Below, one piece after another: positions 1-12,400 of a stretch of 64,000 bases of DNA. The position numbers and the translations under genes were made by a program. The notes under the pieces were generated by a model. It was not told where the DNA came from, did not search any database, and was given only the letters and a program-made list of their open reading frames with translations. Numbering within the stretch: the stretch's first letter is position 1; every line of letters begins with the position of its first letter. This DNA comes from Punica granatum (lineage: Eukaryota > Streptophyta > Magnoliopsida > Myrtales > Lythraceae), in the NCBI RefSeq assembly GCF_007655135.1, contig NC_045129.1:30505122-30569121 (forward strand), written 5' to 3'.

Positions 1-81
1 GGAGGGATATATGATATCCCGAAGCTTTTTGAACATGCTCATCGATTCTGAAAACCCCTCGAGCAAATTTAAATTCATATC

Positions 82-245
82 TTAATTTTTGACGTTCTCC
101 TGGCTCTTACAAATGCAAAAATAAACAAGACAAGCAAGATAAGTGGTGACGCCAACAAGACGAGATTCCAAGGGGTGATGCTGTATGAACTGCTTATAAT
201 GCCGCCAAAGCTTTCCTGCAAAATATATTTGAGCATACATAAGGA

Positions 246-279
<34 letters not shown>

Positions 280-3200
280 AGTATATATAAAAAAAAAGGG
301 GACCATGGACATCATCATAGCAGCAGAGCAGCTCATTAACCTACAAGAAGCAACTTAGTCCACCACAAGCATAATGTTCACTCGATTTATCTGTTTTGCT
401 TTAAGAAACAATTGATTTAGGGGTAAAGTCGTCTCCTTAACTGTGGTAAGCAGTTTTTGGTTGGAGAGGCTGTGTTGCTTGGCGAAAATCTCCTGCGCAT
501 ACTCATAGAGCTCCAAATCAAGGCTATTAAGTGACTTTATCTCCCGAAGAACTGCTGCGGAGACATGAAGCCGTGCCTACGTAAAAGTCCCAAATGGAGT
601 TGGCATTGTTCAACAAAGAGATATAAAAATAGCCAGAACTAAATTGGCAATGTGAAAGATGCTTAGATGAGTCAATAAAAAAAAATGTAATACCTCCTTT
701 GTGAAGTTAGCAGGAGCGATGTGCTTTAAGGAAGTGACACGCCGACGCGATTGGGACTTTCTCAGAGTAGATATGCAGCTTTCATAAGCTCCCATAAGCT
801 TATTCACAGTCATCTAACATAGATAGAAGAAAAATACTAAGTTACCTATCCATTCCTAAGGATACTTTCTCATAGAAAAGACAGGCATCTCTATTTATTG
901 TTTGCTTACATTGCCTTTACCAGTTTCCGCATTTCCTGGTGTAGATATCCCATTCTCCTGCTCTGATGTAGTATTCTAGTGGATATAATGAAAGTGACTG
1001 CAACTCAGTTTTGAATATTTGTTACATAGACAAAAAAATTGCAAGAACAGCTTACCTGACTCTGTCCATCATCAGGCTCAGGATCCAATATAGTGCTTTG
1101 TTCTGCAGCAAATGGTACATAATTTATGGATATATTAGACTGTTTCATGCTCAACTGAAAAGAGAAGGAATCACCTCATCCAGTGGCAGTTCAAAACCAG
1201 AAATTAAATAGACGTTAAAAAGGCAGAGAAGAATGATCCGCATATAAGAGAACTACGGATTTTCCTGTTCTTCTGATTAGCTCCCAAGAACTTGCAATAG
1301 ACACATCCATGGCAAATTCACTTTGAGAGAAAAGTAAGCTCAAGAAGGATTGTCAAAAGTGCTATATTTCCTTCATTTTCTTAGGTGATACATGGTGAAG
1401 CCCTCTATCAGAAATTCAGATCGTAACCAAGGAGGAAAAGAATAACTACTGGGCGCATCAGTCATTTAAGTGTACTTGCCCACACCAACTGTTTGTACCA
1501 AATGTCATGCCAACCATTGGATAAAACCCCCGAAGAGAATTGGAAAAAAGGTTAAAAAAAAAAAGTTCAGAAAGTACCAACCTGATGTTTCCTCAGCAGC
1601 AGCAGTCGCTGCACCAGGTTTTGTTGATTTCAATTGTGAAATCACTTGTGCACCGACCACATTTGCAAACATAGTAGCAGATTCGCGATGCTCTTCAGTT
1701 AGACCAACATATAGCATATTATCCAACCTCTTCTGCAAGATTGACAAGTATCTACCATGATTGCCGCCATAAGAAGCAAAAAAAGAAGATTCGAAAAACA
1801 ATGTCAGGCAACAGTGCTTGCTCATAACCTTAACATTCCTCTCTATATACCTTTGCAACTGCAAGGGCATAATCACCAAGTTCTTTATACTGCATAATAC
1901 AATGGCGTACTTCATGTGCATCGGTGAAATAAGAATTATTTGTAAGTCCTGCAACCTGTTAATAAAAATGCAGAAAGTGACACCCAATAACTAGTTAATA
2001 ACCAGAAGGATGTTCTTCCCAAAATCTATCCTGTAAAGTCTTCTGATGAAAGAGTAGCATTGCAAGGCTACCTTTTTTGTTTTTTGATGAATATCTCATG
2101 GCTACTTTGTATATCCTTTTTACCTCCTCAGAGCAGAAATGTACATAATTAAATTCAAGGTACTCCAAAAAGAAATGATTGTCATCAGATGACCTACCAA
2201 ACTGTCTGCAAATGAATTATAATAACTATCACATAAAGAACTCTAAAAAGGAAAACTCACTTACTTGGAAAGTAGCGCCATTGTGAATAATGTCTCGAGC
2301 AATTGGGTCATTGATATAATCATGCAACGGCATAACCATCTCCTCCATGTCATACGGGTCATTGCCCTCGACCTCAATTGGGCCATTCCTTCTTCGAGCA
2401 TCTCTCTGTACAGAAGGATCATACAATGTATCAAAGAATATATTGGATTAGAAAACCAATGCAAAAGAATATATGAAAATATTTAGAAATAGTGGATCTT
2501 ATTAAGATGAACCTATATGCCATCGGCAGTCCCATTGGTTCATGCAAGAGTATACAGTTTTCAGATCGTTTAAGCATATGCAAATGGGGAGACAAGAACA
2601 GAATGCCTCAACCAAACCATATGTACATTCTCCTTTTGAATAAAGAAAATGTTAATGAAGTAGAATGTAAAGCACAAGAGTTCTAATACATTCATACCCT
2701 AGCAAATAAGTCTTCTCTCATCCAAGGCACCAGATATTTCCAAGGCCATATATCCAGAGTACTAACTCCTTTTGTTTTAGCACGCAAACGTCTAGCCATA
2801 TTCGTTGCCGAAGTCAAATTAGGATGCACCAAAAATCTAGCTGCTACCTCTACTGAGAATTCGTAAGTACTAAAAACACGGTCAACCGGGTTTCTTAGTA
2901 TTGTCACCACAGAAGTTCTTTCGTCTGGAAGTTTGGACATCATGCTATAGTCATCATGATTCACCAATAACCTGCACTTCGCCTTGCTGCACATAGAACA
3001 GAAGGGCACTGTAACTTTTTGTAAACTTTGTTAACCCAAGATTTGAAGGAAAACTAAGAAGACACTTTTGAGCAGAAGCAAAACTTTTTGACTCAAATGA
3101 CAACCAAAATTTTACTGAGTAAAGAAAAAATGAACTTAAATTCAGGCATCGCAATTCTTGAACCTTAAAACGCATCTGGAAATTATCCATATATCAACTC

Positions 3201-4303
3201 ACTTTGCAGGAAAAAGAATAGGTAAGAGACTGTCTTTGTGTGGAGTGTCTATCATGTGCAGAGATTCTATCTTTCTGAGTTAATACCTATACTTCCATTT
3301 ATTGCGTAAAACTCCAATAAAAGCAAGACCAATAGTAAAGTCATATCATTTTTTAAGATACAAATTATCAACCATCATGAGTGCATTATCATGCTAAAAA
3401 ACATATTAAATACTCTGAAAAGAGAATCAGTTGATGAGCCTGTAATAACAAACACACGGTGCAGCTGAATGTACGCCAACAGATGAATTTGTACCTGGGA
3501 TCGAAACGCAGCTTATCATATGAACGGGGACATTCCTGAGAATTAGAGTACAGCTTCTTCAAGAAACTGCAAGTCAACAATAAAAGAAAACCAGATATTA
3601 TTGCCGACGAACTTGACAGATGATCAGACTCATTCTCCCAATAAACAGAAGATTACCAGTGAAAGTATGTCCGCCCTCCGGTTCTTGGAACATGGAGAAA
3701 GAACAGCAAATCACGCAACGTGTGTGCATCTGCTTTAGCTTCTTGATTCACTGCAGAACTTGCCCACCTTTTCACAATTTTTTCACAATGGCCAAAGTTG
3801 AATTTGTCGGGAGAAGCATTAGCTGATAAAAGAAGAGTAAATCTGGAGTCAGCATCTAAATAAACAAATAGAGGCAAGGGAAAAATACAGGACACACTCT
3901 ATAAATAATTGAAAATGAATTTGGATAAACAAAAGCTCATTAGAATCCCCATCACAGTTCCTAAAAGAATCTGAATTCAATCATATATTTAAAGAATTAT
4001 TCTGGCTATCATGCCTTTATAACTATTTACTACAACCTACGACAAATACTTAAGACCCCAGGTCGGTGCAAGTCAACAATGAAAGCAGCCTCTTGAATTA
4101 TATATAGCTGCTATCACTTATCTATTAAAACCAAACTGAATCCAGAATAAGAATATAAAATCATCAATCACTAGTTACTGGCCACAAAACAAATATACGT
4201 CAATGAGGGGAACACTTGAATCGGATAGCAAGAAATACATACTCAATCCCAGAAGAATCAATAATGCTGCCAACTTCAGCAGAGTAGAAACCATCAGGCC
4301 CAT
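82..4303 (-). CDS. TPST: Tyrosylprotein sulfotransferase (plant TPST)
   Basis: The plant TPST family transfers sulfate from PAPS to tyrosines of secreted peptides (PSK, PSY, RGF, CIF) in the Golgi. Exons, 5' to 3': 4303-4243, 3822-3657, 3566-3495, 2986-2698, 2405-2265, 1955-1851, 1732-1582, 1102-1056, 960-910, 813-694 and 576 downward; all phases agree. The first exon encodes a hydrophobic signal peptide. The next carries HVPRTGGRTYFH, the probable PAPS-binding loop. Further family blocks are NHDDYSMMSKLP, STYEFSVEVAARF, LDIWPWKYLVPWMREDL and GLTEEHRESA. Reading exon 11 on gives a stop at 355 and 474 residues without a C-terminal anchor. A downstream exon (215-82) starts near KLW, has a hydrophobic stretch and ends in a charged tail, like the usual membrane anchor, but needs phase 1, and exon 11 offers no phase-1 donor. 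The family is certain; the C-terminus is unresolved. Confidence 0.9.
247..278. repeat. (ATT)n microsatellite
   Basis: About ten perfect ATT/TTA units lie just upstream (on the minus strand) of the possible last TPST exon, inside its last intron or 3' UTR. Confidence 0.9.
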
Positions 4304-4994
4304 CCTACTGCAGCCCCTGGAAGATGAAAGAAAAAGACAACAAGGGGGCACTTGTTAAGTGGAAATCTCAACTAATAGTGATCAGTCTTGTAACTGAAGA
4401 AACCCAAAACACCACATTAAATTATTTTCAGTTTTCTTATTCTATATAAATGTGTATATATATCTAACTCTATATATGTGTTAAAAACCGAACACCAGCT
4501 GTTACAAAATCATCTCTTTCAGATACTTCTGGATATGTAGGCGATGAAAATTATGAAAATTAACATCGGTTCTTGCGGAATTCCTGTCGGACATATACAG
4601 ACGATTAAATTATACAAAGGAAATTGTTTAGGAGTAAATGACTAAGGAAAAAGAAAACAGAACACAGGAAAGGTACGCTTTCAAATCCTAAAAGCACGCA
4701 GCGGTGCCAAGAGAAGAAGACAGGCAGCATCAAGACATCAATTTTATACTTTCTCAATGCTCAGAAATGGGGAAGAGAAGGAACCCTTAACCAAAACCCT
4801 CTCGGCAGGACGGAAGGAAAACCAAGCAGAGGGAGTCTCGAATGCATTCAAGAAATGGAGTGACCCAGATAGAGAACGGAACCCAACAGACGGCAACAAA
4901 ACCGAAGCATGTCGATAGCTGCAATAAGCAGAGAGACAAGCCCACTACCCCCCATTGACAGAATCGGGAACACTGAGAAGGGACACGGCCCTAC

Positions 4995-5193
4995 CTGTAC
5001 CGGGAATCGGGATCTCGTGCTCATAAATTCCCTCGGACTCTGCAGGGGACAGCGTGTCCGCGATCCCCGGGGCCCACTCGGATCCTTCCAGACGCGATGA
5101 CGCAGTTCCGGTCGTCTCGTCGGGGATCGGCGGCGAGTCTTCTCGGCATCCAAACGGCGGGAATTTGATGCCGGGAAGAATCTCAGCCGCCAA
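4995..5193 (-). promoter_or_regulatory. Putative TPST leader exon with a 70-codon uORF
   Basis: A GC-rich open frame starts at 5193 and runs to a good donor (CAG|GTAGGG) at 4995. The next acceptor (CTGCAG) ends at 4308, just before the TPST start. Spliced this way, the upstream frame does not join the TPST frame. It continues four codons and stops at TGA 4296-4294, which overlaps the second in-frame ATG of TPST (4294). This suggests a noncoding leader exon carrying a uORF rather than an N-terminal extension. A second upstream ATG at 5234 would meet a TAG at the same junction. The transcript start is unknown, so use of either uORF is inference. Confidence 0.45.
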
Positions 5194-5718
5194 GGGAGAG
5201 ACCCCCTTTTATTCTTTCTTGACGGAACCACCAATCAATGCTCCGTCTCCAAAACGGAAAAGCGTGTTTTTGATTTGATTAGAGATGCGAGAGGGCGAAC
5301 GCAAAGGGAACATTTTCTTTTTGACTTTTTTAGTCAATGGTTGACCAAGGTAAACTGGTAAGATTACCACGCCATTTTTTTTCGATATATACTCCGCTAT
5401 CCAAAAGTTTAATAGATCGTGACTAATCTAGTTCTGAAAATTGAGTATTGCAATTATTCTCCCTCTTAATAAGTGCGCTTCTGAAGACTCGAACTTAATC
5501 ACACCAATCAATTTTAAGAGGGCATTATGTATGAGGTAATTCTTGTGGATTATTATATTTGGTTGAAGTAGATTACTATTTAGATTACCGGCAAAATTAC
5601 AGGTGAAGTAACATTATCGAGCCATGTAAACATAGCAGCATAACATTATTAATAATTTTAAAAGTGAAAATTTATTTAAATTAAATTTAAATTACCAATG
5701 ATCTTATGAGAATTCTAA

Positions 5719-5857
5719 TACGACTCTGCGTCATGTGGTATAAGCATCCAAGGCCGTCAAATGCGCTTGGGGCCCGTACAGACCCATCTCATGCAATGCA
5801 TCTGACAGCCATATACATGTTTCACATGACACAGAGTCATGCTAGCAAGACTCGTGA
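5719..5857. repeat. Short foldback (MITE-like hairpin)
   Basis: The left end (ACTCTGCGTCATGTGG) is complementary to the right end (CACATGACACAGAGT), and imperfect complementarity continues inward through GGCCGTCAAATGC and GCATCTGACAGCC. The length, about 140 bp, suits a MITE. No clear target duplication was found. Confidence 0.6.
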
Positions 5858-6872
5858 TCTTAATTGATAGAATGACTTTAGATTGAGTTGGGTTGATTGT
5901 TATTATTTTCTTTTTTTCGGTAGAGATATTATTATTACTATTATTATTGGGATAAATGAGTTGGGTTGAAAGTTTTATCCAACTACAATCAATCGCATAT
6001 TATTATCAGGTAATTAAGGAGGAATAAATAAAATTGTAATAAACAGATTGCAGTAAACGAGTGAACGCAATTGTGAGAATATGGAAAGTTGACCACAGAT
6101 TCATCAACCGAATTGTGAGAAACTTATTGAGTATCGCCCTTTTTTTTTTTTTTTGCTTGGACATTGAGTATCATCCAGTTGTTATTCATAAACCTAAAGA
6201 GGATTTCAGTGGTAAGGCTTCGCTTACATCAATTAGTCACGTAATGAAAGATTAAATTAGACCGGTGTCGTGTATATTACACGGAATGGTTTCAAACAAA
6301 ATTCATGGAATTGGCATGTATCTATCTCAAGGTAGTTGAAAGGCTTCGAAAGAATGAATAAAGCATTGTCGGTGCTTATTTGGATTGCGGGTTATAGCGA
6401 GTTATGGAGGAGTGAGTTATGCACTCTTCATGACCTTTTATAATTCATTGGTTCATAATTCGTCATAACCTACAATCAAAACCACCACTAAAAGAAATGA
6501 ATAATTTTACCATGCCTTAGATGGACGATTTCTTAGCCGTTAAACTAACATTGGCTTTATTCTTTATTCTTAAATGTTGATCCAACGATGCCGAGATGAT
6601 AATGAACCGGATAAATTCCCAGCAGCATTGAAAGCCATCTAAAGGTTTTTGCATTTAAAACTTGGAGAGCGTTGTTAATGTTAAAATGTGGGAGCGTTGT
6701 TAGATGATGTTGATAATGGTGTGATGTGTAGATAGGGGGACATGACATGACATGACTCATGAGGTGGTGCGGTGGCGAGCCTTTCATTTCTGGTATTGGG
6801 CTCTCTATGGGATGTGGGCGCTTACGTTGGCTTTTGGGCCCACCCACTTTTTCTCCAATTTAGACAAGATAT

Positions 6873-6898
6873 TATATATATATATATATATATATATA
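6873..6898. repeat. (TA)n microsatellite
   Basis: Perfect TA run of about 13 units. Confidence 0.95.
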
Positions 6899-6928
6899 AA
6901 TTATGGTGCCGAAAGTCCGACGATAGTA

Positions 6929-7605
6929 AGGAAAATGTACAAAAACTCCCATCGTGATTTGAGTTTAAGATAAATTGCAGCCCGTAGTTTTTCTAGGGAT
7001 AAATAATACTGTGTGATTTATTTCGCGAGACATAATGGATCTCACCGTTAATTTATTCATTACTTCTGGAACTTTTCTTATTTTATTATTACCATCAAAC
7101 TTTTAACCTTTTTTTTTTGCAATTTGATCCTAAAATTTGAAAAAAAAAAGAAGGAAAGGGGCTTGGGTTGCTGGTTGATGACCCCGATCCCACCACCGAG
7201 GTTGCTGACACCCACAGAGGACACCGGAAACATTGAGGGTAAGGTCGGGATCGTCAATTGGGGGCCGTAGCCCCAGACCCCACCTCCATGGTAGTCGGCA
7301 TTCTCTGTGGGTGCATGCGACCTTGGTGGTGGGGTTGGGATCGCCGACCGATGGCCCTTCCCCCTCCCCACCTTCCATTTTTTTTTCGATTTTTAGGATC
7401 AAATTGAAAAAAAAAGTTGAAAGTTTGAAGGTAATAATGGCAAAAAGAAAAGTTTGAGGACTAGACGCGACGAAAAAATTAATGGTGATGTCCATTATAT
7501 TTCACCAAGTGAACCGCATGGTGTTAGTTGTCCCAAAAAAAATCACATAATTCAATTTGTTTCAAACTCAAATCACAATACGGGTTTTTGTATTTTTTCC
7601 TTAAT
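6929..7605. mobile_element. Large foldback element with long imperfect inverted arms
   Basis: The two ends are inverted copies over most of the length. AAGGAAAATGTACAAAAAC on the left matches GTTTTTGTATTTTTTCCTT on the right. Further matching pairs include GTGATTTGAGTTT, ATAATGGA.(C/A)TCACC and ATTATTACC.TCAAAC. Even the GC-rich centre is partly palindromic (ACCCACAGAG against CTCTGTGGGT). Arms are therefore well over 200 nt. No transposase frame is visible. This fits a non-autonomous Mutator-like or foldback element; the class is not proven. Confidence 0.7.
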
Positions 7606-8095
7606 ATAATAATGTCTTTCATTAAAAAAAAAAAGGGAAAGGAAAATGAAATGGCAATCGCAAGTCACCGCATCACCTCCCCCCCCCACCCCCCCCACTA
7701 AGCTCGGATATTCACATAGTGCAGAAAACCATCGAGCAATATTTGAAAACTAAGACAATATTTGATTCAAATTCACATGGACCCATTATTGGCAATATTT
7801 AAATGGAGTCTTGCCTCATAGACTCGGGAAATTAACATTTGGGGTACGTTTGGTTGCCATATGAATTGAAATTTCGAAATCCTTATCCGACATTTGATGA
7901 TGATAGGATGAAGATAAAGATTGGTACAAGATAACATATAATAATTAAGAAACTAATCCTTATATTATATTTCATCAAAAGAAATGAAGAAATGTCTTTG
8001 TTCTGACATTGAATTTACCAAAATAACTATTGAAGAATTTTATTTTTGAAGCCATCGGGGAGTGATGGATAGGGGTGGTAGTGGCCAATCTTTGA

Positions 8096-8105
<10 letters not shown>

Positions 8106-8143
<38 letters not shown>
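8106..8143. repeat. (CT)19 microsatellite
   Basis: Uninterrupted CT run inside a region with degenerate MITE-like ends. Confidence 0.95.
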
Positions 8144-8146
<3 letters not shown>

Positions 8147-9402
8147 AGGAGAGGGATAGGAGGATAAATCCAGAGCGGCGGATCCAATGCCGGCTATCAC
8201 CGTCTAGGCGACCCACACCGATACGGCGAAGCCCTCCTTCCATTCCAGTCCTCGATTTTTTAATAAAAGATTTTAGATTTTAATTTATTTTTCTGAAGAT
8301 TAAAAAATATTTTACGTTCTGGGGCATATTGGTCATTTCCATAAATATCTTTATCCTAAGCTTTGGTTTACTACAAACACTCATTTAGGAAATCCAATAT
8401 CCTTAGAATTTCAATTTTAGTTTCGTCCCACTCTAAATGTCATCCTTAACTTGGTGAGCGCTTCAGATTCGGTCAGTGGAGGTATCTGAAAACAAGATAT
8501 TTTGAATTATCTCTATATTCGAGGCGAAGAGATGAAACATTATTCAATTCAATGCACGGCCTACCCATCATGGATAATTCTCCACTTAGTTGTCCAGCAA
8601 AATTAGTGATTGTGAGTATCCTATTATAAATTGAAAGGCTATAGTTGACGTGTCAACAAATTATAGAAGGTGTTGATAGGATTTACTCTTTTTTTTTATA
8701 CTATGATATCTGAAAATCCAAAATATTCCGACTAATTTAATTTGAGTTGAATCGATTCATTGACAAGTAAAATTCTCCTAACGTGAATTTTTTTTTTCCA
8801 TAAAATTCATCTGAGATTTTATTTAAAGAGAACATGTATCAAACTAATCGAACATACCTACATCGGTTTTTTTTACTTTTTTTATATATTAAAAATAACG
8901 ATGATTCATTATACTAGACTCGGTAATCTCCATTCCCACTAAAATCCCCACTGAAAAAAATGATGACGGTGAAAATGATGGTAACAATAAGAGCCACCGT
9001 AGGTCGTGGTGGGTGGGACCTACCAACTACCAAGACAGACCCCACATATAGAAGACGCAGCACAGTTGCTCCCAGGATCACACGCTATTTGCCCTTTGTA
9101 TGGCAACCTTGTATAGCTTTTTTTTGGTAGAAGTCTTGTATACCTTTGCTGAAATGAAATCACAGCTTCAGATATCAGATCGTATCCATTATATCTTCCT
9201 AACATAGATTGAATCATTATTTCGTACAAGGATCTGAAAGCGGCTAACGGGCACAAAATACAAGAACTTTCTGTTGCAGCGAATCGCCTGCTTAGCAATA
9301 AGCAAAGGCAGAGTTTGATTCTTTTCTCTCTTTTCATGTCTGAATTGATTGAATTAAAGAATCTCCTAGTTTGCGCACGCCACACACAACCTAAATATGA
9401 TA

Positions 9403-12400
9403 TCACGGCCTCAGTAAAACCGACTTAGATGCATCCAAATGGTTGAGCCAACATGTCCCGAGAAGATACTCCGGAAGCTCTTCCTCTGTATTTGCCTGGA
9501 AGAAAGAACCATTTTTTGCCACAAATATCAGCAATGACTCATACTCATAGAGAGAAGAAACAATACGTGAAATGGAAGGTTTGAGATGATGGGAGGGCAA
9601 CGAGATACTCGCAGTACCTGTATCAAGAATGCCATTTCGATGACTAGGTTGTTAAGGTAGCCAAGGACCAGACTTACCACTCCCCGAGCAACTGTCGATG
9701 ACCCAATATCGACTCCAAGCTGGGATAAAAGTTACAGATTCAATGTAAGCTGTTGAAGAACTTCCAAATGATAAATCTTGCACAATCATTGCAGTGCGTT
9801 TTCACGGTATCTCACTGGTATAGTAGGTACTCAGTTGTTTACGATCACACATTTCCAATCCCAAATGATCCCAATATATGCCATAATTCAAGAATTTGTA
9901 ATTCCGATCCTACTCCACAAATGAAATTCGTTTAACATTTGATTGAGTTACCTCCAAGTAGTTGCTCCCTCGGAAATAATTGATTTCAAGGGCTTGTCCT
10001 ATAAGGCAGGCTTTCTTTCCTACGCTCTGCTTTACTATCCAAGAACCCTGAAAAATCATATTTAACAGAGATGAACCAAACAAAATATATAACGTGGACA
10101 ATACCAACTCAAACAACAACGCCTACAAGTTTTTATTAAAACCGTGAAAGCAATCACTTAAGCGCCAACCTTTGATATGTAAGGTATAAGCTTGAATCTA
10201 GAATTTCTGTATGCATTGTCACCATTGATAAAGCTCTCAAGCAAGGGTGAATCTTCAACAGGAGTACTCATCATGTAATATAGGGCAAGACTGTATGTGG
10301 TTGAGCCTGGAACCTGAAAAAGCCAATGTAATGATATCAACGACATCAACATCGTCAAAGATCTTTCCTTTATACTCCCTTTCATTGAAGGTCAAAAATT
10401 TGATGGAAGAGGTAGACAAGCGGAAAAAAAATTACCTGTATGTTTATAATGAAGAAAAATTCTGGTCTGCCATTTGCTGCATATTTCTGTGACAAATATA
10501 ATTTTTAAATCATGCTAATACGACGGAATAAGTATAGAATTGCAAGTTGTTTTGACAGCTAAAATGGTTGCATGTGGTAAGTATCAACCTGAACAATGCT
10601 CCCGGGTCGACCTGCAAGGTCGTCTTCTCTCTTGTCAGATCTTAACCAATCTGCAGCAACCATTTGCATCAATGTGCCCTTTGCCTTAACCTGGAAGATG
10701 GAAAGGAAATAAAAGGCACGAAATAAGGACAAGCCAATGGGAACCCACATTATCCCGATGACAATAAATCACTGCTGGCAATTAGTCTGGCTACTTGAGA
10801 TAAGAAGCTAGTGATATATATGATATACCTTCTGGCGGTCCACCAGATAATTCTTTCCACGGATCAAATAAGTAGAGGGGTCACTTGTTGTCCAAGTGGA
10901 AAGTGAAGTACATGTCGGGTCTTGAGGTAGGGTAGCTCCATAGCGAAATGAGGTGTTCTCGTCCCTCACCGTCTCCTGTAGATCCACATAGCCCCTCTTT
11001 TGAACTGTAATAAGTAAGATTTTAGACACACTAGTCGTGAATAAAACTAGGATGACAACAGAGGAAACTAGTATTCTTTGCTACAAAGCTTAAAGTTAAC
11101 ACGAATTCTTGCCTGCAAGATCATGTAATTTTTTCACAAAACCAGCTGCAGTAGATAATTTTGGATGACGTGTATCCTGCAATTCAAATACCAAAATTAA
11201 ATAAGAAGATGGTCATCTTACCCAGAATCCCCTCTACTGATGATCAATGAATTTCTGGAGGTGTTTGATGAAACTTCGTAAACTAAAGGAGGACAGAGAT
11301 CGAGGAGAGGGTAGTAAATACCACCCCTCTTTCAGATTAGCTGGTACCTGATTATGTGTTTCTGGGCCAAAATCATAAGACCAGCCGCTTTCTGATTGGT
11401 CATAATCTGAAGGGTCTGGAATATCAAAGAATTCATCAGCAGCATCATTTAAGCTTACGAGACTTGCATGATCAGAAGCTGCTCTCTCCACTTCTTCAGC
11501 AGCATCTCCCTTTGTCTTACTATCTCTTGTCCATCCTGTGGCTTCATGCTGTTGCACTCTAATACTCCTTGACAATTCTCCAGAAAAAAAATCTAAGGAA
11601 GGATAATCTCCTAGTTTTGCTTGAAATAACTCTCTTAATGCTGTGAATAAAACAGATAATCAGTTATCCAGTTAAATGTTAGAAGATCCATAGTGCGAAA
11701 AATGCATACATATAGAATTATTAAGAACAGCTGAGGTTTACCTGCAACTCTTCCTAGCATTTTGATTGTTATGGATTGAGCAGCAGTTCTATGGAGGTAC
11801 GTTTTCCAATATTTCCAATCAATAGCCAGCATGTGCTTTACAACCGACTCTTTCCCCTGGTTTAGAGGAGATATGACATATCCCCCACCTGCCAAACAGA
11901 GAAAGTCTCATTACATTATTCCCCAGCAAGTGCAATTTTGTCTGGTGGCCAAACAAATGAAATCTAATAAGGCTATTACTTATACTGTCTATGGCCAGAG
12001 TGAGGAATTGATCATAATACATGTCTAAATGAAACATGAGTACAATGATGGCCAAATTGACTGAAGTAGTGAAGAAGACAGCATGCTGACAGGTGGTATT
12101 AATAGTAATTGAGTCTAATATATCATGTATCCCAGAATATGTGAACCACCATGAAAAGGCATAACACTATGATGTAGAGACTCATTAATAAAATATTTCA
12201 TGAATAAGCACAAAGTGATAATCTTGCGAGAGAGAAACAGGCTACTAATTAACACTGTTATTGTACGTACACATGTGCACATTGTTACTCATACTCCATA
12301 ATATCTCAAGCTGAGCATCTAGGGGCCTTTGTGGAGTGCATGAATCAATAAGATAATGCAATAAAAAATTTAACAAAAGCAACCAAAGTTAGGTTCTCAA

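Larger units (their letters stand above)
5280..9402. other. Intergenic, no gene seen
   Basis: This stretch separates the TPST promoter from the 3' end of the EDR2-like gene. Open frames here are short, low in complexity and lie in repeats. It holds the hairpin at 5719, a (TA)n tract, the large foldback at 6929, C-rich tracts near 7680 and a (CT)n tract. A degenerate element with GTTTGGTT-like ends may span about 7843-8400. The 3' UTR of the EDR2-like gene should lie just below 9403. Confidence 0.6.

Noticed and set aside
1505..1987. 160-residue minus-strand open frame
   Set aside because: It runs across TPST exons 6 and 7 and the intron between them. The family pattern supports only the two short exon pieces, so it is not a gene of its own.
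4848..5234. 128-residue frame as an N-terminal extension of TPST
   Set aside because: Spliced at the best donor it meets a TAG at the acceptor. The next frame (5193) also fails to enter the TPST frame. The signal peptide after 4303 is the expected N-terminus.
7078..7495. Overlapping 97- and 121-residue frames
   Set aside because: They are translations of the foldback's GC-rich core and A/T arms, present on both strands because the DNA is palindromic.
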